The notes below the pieces were generated by a model, which did not search any database, was not told where the DNA came from, and worked only from the letters and a program-made list of their open reading frames with translations. Shown here piece after piece: positions 59,202 to 64,000 of a DNA stretch of 64,000 nt (position 1 is the stretch's first letter; each line of letters begins with the position of its first letter). Source of the stretch: Anaeromyxobacter dehalogenans 2CP-1 (lineage in GTDB: Bacteria > Myxococcota > Myxococcia > Myxococcales > Anaeromyxobacteraceae); contig NC_011891.1 in assembly GCF_000022145.1 (NCBI RefSeq), forward strand, positions 2,802,001 through 2,866,000, in the 5' to 3' direction. The position numbers and the translations under genes are program-made.

Positions 59202-59681
59202 TCAGAGCGGCGCGATCTCCTCGCCCGACTGCACCGTCACCCGGCCCGAGTCCAGGAACAGGCGCACCGTCCGCGAGCGCGCGCCGCCCACGTCCTCCGC
59301 CGCCACGGCCACCCGCGCGCGGCGCAGGATGCGCCGCATGGCGGCGTGGTTGCGCCGGCCGATGTCGAAGACGCCGTACAGGTCGTTGAAGCTCCCGCCT
59401 CCCGCCGCCTTGACCACCAGGTCCTCCTTGCGACAGCCGCGGGCGTACAGCCGCTCGAAGAGCAGCGGGATGCCGGTGTCGGCGAACGTGCCCGGCGCGC
59501 CGCGCGCCCGCTCCGGCGAGAGCGCGGAGGTGGGGAGCTGGAAGTGCAGCATGCCGCCGACGTGGCGGCCGGGATCCCAGACGACGAGCGCGATGCACGA
59601 GCCCAGCCCGTGCGTCACGATCACGCCGCCCGGCTCACCGGTCACCACCAGGCCGCCGATGCCGACGGTGACGAGGCTCAC
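59202..59681 (-). CDS. cheD: Chemoreceptor deamidase CheD
   Basis: A 159-residue enzyme that deamidates receptor Gln and can assist CheC-type phosphatases. Catalytic Cys lies in THGLGSCIALVVWD and His in GGMLHFQLP; KAAGGGSFND and NHAAMRRIL follow. GTG 59681 overlaps the cheR stop by four bases. The CheX-like gene downstream in this cluster could be its partner, as CheC is elsewhere. Confidence 0.93.
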   Translation of the reverse strand: MSLVTVGIGGLVVTGEPGGVIVTHGLGSCIALVVWDPGRHVGGMLHFQLPTSALSPERARGAPGTFADTGIPLLFERLYARGCRKEDLVVKAAGGGSFNDLYGVFDIGRRNHAAMRRILRRARVAVAAEDVGGARSRTVRLFLDSGRVTVQSGEEIAPL

Positions 59682-60484
59682 GTGGCCTCCGGCATCCGGT
59701 ACACCGAGGGGCGCTCGCTGCGCAGCCGCGTGGGGATCCCCGCCAGCGTCTCCGAGTGGCCCACGAACAGCGGGGCGCCCGGGCGCAGCAGGCGCTCGAG
59801 CTCCTCGACCAGCCCCGCGCGCATGGGCCGGTCGAAGTAGATCATCACGTTCCGGCAGAAGATCGCGTCGAGCGGCCCGCGCATCGGGTACGGGTGCTCG
59901 GCCAGGTTGAGGCGGCGGAGCACCACCCGCTCCCGCAACCGTGGGACCACCTCGTGCAGCGTCGACCCGCCGGGCCCCGGTCGCGCCGCGAGGAACCGCG
60001 CCCGCAGCGCCGCCGGGATGGCGGCCACCTCCTCGTCCGCGTAGGTGGCCTCCGCCGCGCGCGCCAGCACGCGGGTGGAGAGATCGGTCGCGAGGATCCG
60101 CCAGTCGCAGCCGTCGAGCTCGGGCTCGAGCACCATCGCGGCGGTGTAGGGCTCCTCGCCGGACGAGCAGCCGGCGCACCACACCCGGAAGCGCCGCTGG
60201 CCCGCCCGGCGTGCGACGCGCACCGACTGCACCAGCGCCTCGAAGTGATCGGCCTCGCGGAAGAAGTGGGTGAAGTTGGTGGAGATGGCGTCCAGGAACC
60301 GCACCAGCTCGTCGCCGCCCGCCGCCTGCAGGTGCGCCAGGTACTCGCGCTCGGTGGAGAGGGCCAGCTCCCGAAGGCGCCGCGCGAGCCGCGCCTCCAC
60401 CAGGGCCGCCTTGCCCGGGCGCAGGAAGATCCCGGCCCGCTCGTGGGCGATGCGCTGGAAGCCCTGGTACGTCTCCGCGTCCAC
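59678..60484 (-). CDS. cheR: Chemotaxis methyltransferase CheR (cluster 2)
   Basis: A 268-residue CheR. KAALVEARLARRLRELAL, ISTNFTHFFREADHFEAL, SAM loop VWCAGCSSGEEPYTAAM and DAIFCRNVMIYFDR. GTG 60484 lies just before the cheA stop (60486-60488), leaving one base between them. It acts on receptors together with CheB. Confidence 0.95.
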   Translation of the reverse strand: MDAETYQGFQRIAHERAGIFLRPGKAALVEARLARRLRELALSTEREYLAHLQAAGGDELVRFLDAISTNFTHFFREADHFEALVQSVRVARRAGQRRFRVWCAGCSSGEEPYTAAMVLEPELDGCDWRILATDLSTRVLARAAEATYADEEVAAIPAALRARFLAARPGPGGSTLHEVVPRLRERVVLRRLNLAEHPYPMRGPLDAIFCRNVMIYFDRPMRAGLVEELERLLRPGAPLFVGHSETLAGIPTRLRSERPSVYRMPEAT

Positions 60485-60485
60485 C

Positions 60486-62621
60486 CTAGGCCCCCGCCGC
60501 CAGCCGGGCGCCGCGGTCCGCCGCCGCGTCGCGCGACGCGAGCCCTGCCAGCCGGTCCACGTTCAGGATCAACCCCACCCGGCCGTCGGAGAGGATCGCC
60601 GCGCCGGAGAGGAAGTCCGTGTCGCCGAGGCCGCTCCCCAGGGGCTTGATCACCACCTGCTGCTGGGTGACCACGTCGTCCACCACCAGCCCCACCTTGC
60701 GACCCAGCCCCTCGACCACGACCACCCGCAGGTCGTCTGCGCCCGCGGCGCGCTCGCGCGCGCCGAGCAGCCGGTGCAGGCGCAGGAGCGGCAGGATCTC
60801 GCCGCGGACGTCGATCACCTCGCCGCGTCCCGCGGCGCGCCGGATCGTGTCATCGGCCGGCCGCAGCGACTCGACGATCGAGAGGCTGGGCAGGATGTAG
60901 GTCTCGCCTCCGCAGGAGACGAGCATGCCGTCGATGATGGCGAGGGTGAGCGGGAGCACCAGCCGGAACGTGGTCCCCCCGCCCGCGCGCGAGGCCACGG
61001 TGACGCGGCCGCGCATCCCCTCGACGTTGCGCTTCACCACGTCCATGCCCACGCCGCGCCCGGAGATCTCGGTGACCTTGGCCGCGGTGGAGAAGCCGGG
61101 CAGGAACACCAGCCCGTGGACCTCGGCGTCGGACAGCTCCTGCCCGTCGCCCACCAGCCCACGCTCGCGCGCCTTGCGCAGGATCCGGTCGCGCTGCAGC
61201 CCCCGCCCGTCGTCGGCCAGCTCCACCACGATCGACCCGCCCTCGTGGTAGGCGGCCAGCCGCAGGACGGACCGCGCGGCCTTCCCCGCGGCGAGGCGCT
61301 CCGCCTCCGGCTCGATGCCGTGGTCGAGCGCGTTCCGCACCAGGTGCACGAGCGGGTCCTCGATGCGCTCGACCATGCTGCGGTCCATCTCGGTGTCCTC
61401 GCCGGAGGTCTCGAGGACCACGTCCTTGCCGGTCCTGCGCGAGAGATCCCGGACCAGGCGCGCCATCTTCTGGAACGCGCCGCGCACCGGGACCATGCGC
61501 ATCCGCATGGCCACGTTCTGCAGGTCGCGGCTGATCTTGGTCATCTGGTTGAGCGAGTTGCGCAGGCGCAGGGAGGCCACCGCCGCCAGCTCCGGCGCGT
61601 GCACCACCATCGACTCGACGATGATGAGCTCGCCGATCATCTCCACCATCGAGTCCACCCGCTCGAGATCCACCTTCACCGTCTCGCGGAGCTGACCGCC
61701 GCCGTGGGGCGGCGGCGCGGGCGCGGCCGACGCGGGCTCGGCCGCCGCCTCCGGCTCCACGGCGGGCGCTGGCCTCGGCGGCGCGGGCGCGGGCCGAGGC
61801 GGGGGGATCGCTGCGGTCGGAGCCGCGGTGGCGACGGGGGTCGCGGCCAGGTCCGTGGCAAGCGGCATGGCCGGCGCCGTCCCCTCGCCCGCCGCCTCGG
61901 GCGCCGCCTCGGCGGCCGCGCTCACCGCCGCGATCCGCGCCACCAGCCCCGGCACGCGCGCGTCCGGCAGGAGGTCCGCGCGCGCGTCCACCGCCTCACG
62001 CAGCCGCTCCAGCAGGCTCCGGAGCGCTGCGGTCGCCTCGAACGTCACGTCGAAGGCCTCGCCGGCCAGCGCCGCGCGGCCGCTGCGCACGTGGTCGAGC
62101 AGCGTCTCGGCCGTGTGCGCGAGCGAGACGATCTCGCCGAGCTCCAGGAACCCGGCCACGCCCTTGATGGTGTGGAAGACGCGGAACAGCGCGTTGGTGC
62201 GGTCCGGGTGCGGCCCGTCTCGCTCCACCGCGAGGAGCGTCTCGTCCGCGCGGGCCAGGCCGTCGAGCCCCTCCTCCAGGAAGTCGCCGATGAGCTCGAG
62301 CGTGTCCGCGTCGCGGCTGGCCCGCGCCGCCGGCGGCAGCGCCTCCGCCGCGGCGGGCCGCTCCAGCTCGCCGCCGCCGAGCAGCGCCGAGAGGCGGGCC
62401 AGCGCCGCCGCGGCCCCGCCGGCGTCGTCGCCGTCGCTCCCGTCCAGCGCGCGGCCCAGCGCGCCGGCCTCCGCGGCGAGCGCGCCGTCGAGCGCACCCG
62501 CGGCGGTGGCCGCGGCCAGCGCCCGCGAGACCTCGCAGAGCGACGCCGGGTCGGCCGCATCCGCCGCCACCACCGCGGCCGCCAGCGCCTCGCGCGCGTC
62601 GTCCCCTGGTCCTCCGGACAT
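60486..62621 (-). CDS. cheA: Chemotaxis histidine kinase CheA (cluster 2)
   Basis: A 711-residue kinase. An Ala-rich start of about 100 residues precedes the HPt domain (FRVFHTIKGVAGFLELGEIV). A Pro/Ala linker takes the place of a P2 domain. Dimer part VDLERVDSMVEMIGELIIVE; ATPase PLVHLVRNALDHGIE, VVELADDGRGLQ, SGRGVGMDVVKRN; CheW-like end GAAILSDGRVGLILNVDRLA. ATG 62621 has GGAGG. It differs in layout from the cluster 1 CheA, so the two probably serve separate arrays. Confidence 0.96.
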   Translation of the reverse strand: MSGGPGDDAREALAAAVVAADAADPASLCEVSRALAAATAAGALDGALAAEAGALGRALDGSDGDDAGGAAAALARLSALLGGGELERPAAAEALPPAARASRDADTLELIGDFLEEGLDGLARADETLLAVERDGPHPDRTNALFRVFHTIKGVAGFLELGEIVSLAHTAETLLDHVRSGRAALAGEAFDVTFEATAALRSLLERLREAVDARADLLPDARVPGLVARIAAVSAAAEAAPEAAGEGTAPAMPLATDLAATPVATAAPTAAIPPPRPAPAPPRPAPAVEPEAAAEPASAAPAPPPHGGGQLRETVKVDLERVDSMVEMIGELIIVESMVVHAPELAAVASLRLRNSLNQMTKISRDLQNVAMRMRMVPVRGAFQKMARLVRDLSRRTGKDVVLETSGEDTEMDRSMVERIEDPLVHLVRNALDHGIEPEAERLAAGKAARSVLRLAAYHEGGSIVVELADDGRGLQRDRILRKARERGLVGDGQELSDAEVHGLVFLPGFSTAAKVTEISGRGVGMDVVKRNVEGMRGRVTVASRAGGGTTFRLVLPLTLAIIDGMLVSCGGETYILPSLSIVESLRPADDTIRRAAGRGEVIDVRGEILPLLRLHRLLGARERAAGADDLRVVVVEGLGRKVGLVVDDVVTQQQVVIKPLGSGLGDTDFLSGAAILSDGRVGLILNVDRLAGLASRDAAADRGARLAAGA

Positions 62622-62681
62622 CCCGTCCTCCGATCGCTCCCGGCGCCGCGTCCTGGCCGTGCCGGTCGACCCGCACGCCGT

Positions 62682-62697
62682 TGCAGCGCGCGTGCCC
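62682..62697 (-). promoter_or_regulatory. Sigma-54 promoter candidate, cheA-cheR-cheD
   Basis: On the minus strand GGGCACGCGCGCTGCA: GGCACG -24 box, GG-N10-GC spacing, CTGCA -12 box. It lies about 60 bases before the cheA start. Weaker than the others because such strings can arise by chance in G+C-rich DNA. Confidence 0.45.
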
Positions 62698-62984
62698 GGA
62701 TCCCGGGACGCCGCGCCCGGGCGGCCGTGGCGCGTCGGGCGTGCGCAGTCCGGCGTCTCCCGCCACGGGTCGCCGCCGCGGCGTCCCCGGGGCCGGGGCG
62801 GACCCGAGTCCGCCGCGACACGCCGCCGGCGCGCGTCATGCGGCTGGCGTCAGGATCGGCCGCCCGCCGCGTCGATCCGCGAAGCCGCTGGGGCGCAGCG
62901 CGAACGTGCGCGAGGCCCGGCGCCGGGCCCCCGGCGCGCTGCGCGCGAGGCGAGCCCTGCGTCCCGGCGGCGGCCGCCGCGTCG

Positions 62985-63000
62985 AGGCAAGGCGCTTGCA
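62985..63000 (+). promoter_or_regulatory. Sigma-54 promoter candidate, cheX-like gene
   Basis: AGGCAAGGCGCTTGCA: GG-N10-GC spacing with an ideal TTGCA -12 box and a -24 box with two mismatches. It lies 70 bases before the start at 63071. Confidence 0.45.
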
Positions 63001-63070
63001 GAGTGCCGCCGCGGGGTCCGCGCCCGAGCGCGGCGCCGGGACGCTCCCGGCACAGCCCCGGTGCCCGCTC

Positions 63071-63523
63071 ATGACGACCTTGCCGCCCCCAGAACAGATG
63101 GCCTCCGTGGTGTCGGGGGTGACCCAGACGATGCTGGGACTCACCTTCGTCCCCGACGCCGCCCGGACGCCGTGGCGCGATCTGGTGTGGCGCGGCGCCG
63201 TGCTCGCCATCGATGGCGCTCGCCCGCTCACGGTGGGCCTGTCCTCGGATCGCGAGGGCTGCACGGCGCTGACCGCGGCGCTGTTCCAGATCGGCGCCGA
63301 CGAGGTCTCGGACGAGATGCTGTCCGACTCGCTCTGCGAGCTGGTCAACATGACCGCCGGGCTGCTCAAGGCGCACCTGCGCCTGGAGCAGGCGCTGGGG
63401 CTGCCGAGGGTGGTCCCCGCCGGACAGCCGCCGGTGCCCCCGCCGCCGGACAGCGCGAACAGCGTGGTCCTCCGCGCGGAGCACCTCGGCCTGGTGCTGT
63501 GGGTGTTCGAGGGGCTGGCCTGA
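63071..63523 (+). CDS. CheX-like CheY phosphatase
   Basis: A 150-residue protein. The helix MLSDSLCELVNMTAGLLKAH has the E-x-x-N pair that CheC/CheX phosphatases use to dephosphorylate CheY. ALTAALFQIGADEVSDEM precedes it. Only one such pair is seen, as in CheX. ATG 63071. It lies just upstream of a cheY gene, its likely substrate. Confidence 0.75.
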   Translation: MTTLPPPEQMASVVSGVTQTMLGLTFVPDAARTPWRDLVWRGAVLAIDGARPLTVGLSSDREGCTALTAALFQIGADEVSDEMLSDSLCELVNMTAGLLKAHLRLEQALGLPRVVPAGQPPVPPPPDSANSVVLRAEHLGLVLWVFEGLA

Positions 63524-63589
63524 CCCATTGACGATTTCGCGCCGGCGCGCAGCCCGTGACGGGCCGGGCGCCGGGGCCGGAGGCAAGAG

Positions 63590-64000
63590 ATGCCCGCCAT
63601 CCTGACCGTGGACGACAGCCGCGCGGTGCGCACCATCGTCGGCAAGCAGGTGAAGGAGCTGGGGTTCGACGTGCTGGAGGCCGAGGACGGCATCCAGGGG
63701 CTCGAGCAGCTCGCGCAGACCCAGGTGGACCTGGTGCTGCTCGACGTGACGATGCCGAACATGGACGGCCCCGCCATGCTGCAGAGCATGCGCGACGGCG
63801 GCAACCAGACGCCGGTCATCATGCTCACCTCGGAGTCCAAGCGGAGCATCGTGGCCGGCGCCATGAAGCTCGGCATCTCCGACTACATCCTGAAGCCCTT
63901 CAAGCCCGAGGAGCTGCGCTCCAAGGTGCTCTCGGTCCTCCAGGGCGAGGGCGGCGTGGGCGGCCTCGGCGCCGAGCCGGCGGTGGAGGCCGCGCCGGCC
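63590..64000 (+). CDS. cheY: Response regulator CheY (cluster 2), cut by window end
   Basis: A receiver domain of about 120 residues followed by a Gly/Ala tail that runs off the edge without a stop. Acidic pair in ILTVDDSRAVRTIVGKQ, phospho-Asp in LVLLDVTMPNMDGPA, Thr in IMLTSESK, Lys in DYILKPFKPEEL. GGAGG precedes the ATG. It is 66 bases after the CheX-like gene. Full length and any further domain cannot be seen. Confidence 0.9.
   Translation, partial: MPAILTVDDSRAVRTIVGKQVKELGFDVLEAEDGIQGLEQLAQTQVDLVLLDVTMPNMDGPAMLQSMRDGGNQTPVIMLTSESKRSIVAGAMKLGISDYILKPFKPEELRSKVLSVLQGEGGVGGLGAEPAVEAAPA

Larger units (their letters stand above)
62622..63070. promoter_or_regulatory. Divergent control region cheA / cheX-like
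   Basis: About 450 bases with no gene. It holds one -24/-12 candidate for each direction (62682-62697 minus, 62985-63000 plus). Open frames that cross it lack any domain. Confidence 0.45.

Overview
The window is very G+C-rich DNA, with almost every third codon position G or C. It has a complete flagellar operon, two chemotaxis clusters, sigma-54 regulators with -24/-12 promoters, a quinol-type nitric oxide reductase, ergothioneine genes and large Rhs/YD-repeat genes. Together these point to a myxobacterium-like deltaproteobacterium, most likely Anaeromyxobacter. That is inferred from gene content and base composition; no 16S gene is present.

Positions 1-17,500 are an accessory region, visibly less G+C-rich than the rest. 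It holds an HNH endonuclease, small lipoprotein genes and two Rhs loci on the minus strand. The main Rhs gene (15062 to 7157, about 1,646 codons) is cut by an IS66-family element (9088-12044) that carries an extra gene of unknown function. The 8-bp target duplication GGCGAAGC flanks the element, and removing it restores one open frame. Downstream comes an orphan Rhs C-terminal module. It has a near-identical copy of about 390 bp of the Rhs core, a different C-terminal tip, and an IS256-family element (4668-6031) inserted in the tip with its own 8-bp duplication. Each tip is followed directly by a small gene (TPR protein, 230-aa unknown) where an immunity gene would sit. An IS3/IS407-type element (15090-16271) lies 27 bp upstream of the main Rhs start and truncates a CARDB-repeat surface protein.

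Positions 17,700-31,000 hold housekeeping and stress genes. These are ergothioneine genes egtB-egtD, a membrane MutS-like ATPase, methionine aminopeptidase with a SEC-C tail motif, a hemerythrin, and an NO module. The NO module is a second hemerythrin plus a qNOR, divergent from a GAF-AAA+ sigma-54 activator. Last comes a fused homoserine O-acetyltransferase/homoserine dehydrogenase.

Positions 31,000-45,241 are one plus-strand flagellar unit: sigma-54 activator, TPR protein, flgB, flgC, fliE, fliF, fliG, fliH, fliI, a MotE-like gene, fliK, flgD, flgE, flbD, motA, motB. A strong -24/-12 promoter precedes the activator.

Positions 45,251-64,000 carry two chemotaxis systems. The first (minus strand, reading from 54241) is MCP-like protein, STAS, cheY, cheA, mcp, cheW, cheR, cheB. 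The second is split into cheW-mcp(poly-HAMP)-cheB (plus), cheA-cheR-cheD (minus) and cheX-like plus cheY (plus, running off the end). Candidate sigma-54 promoters sit in the divergent gaps, which suggests flagella and chemotaxis share a regulatory layer.
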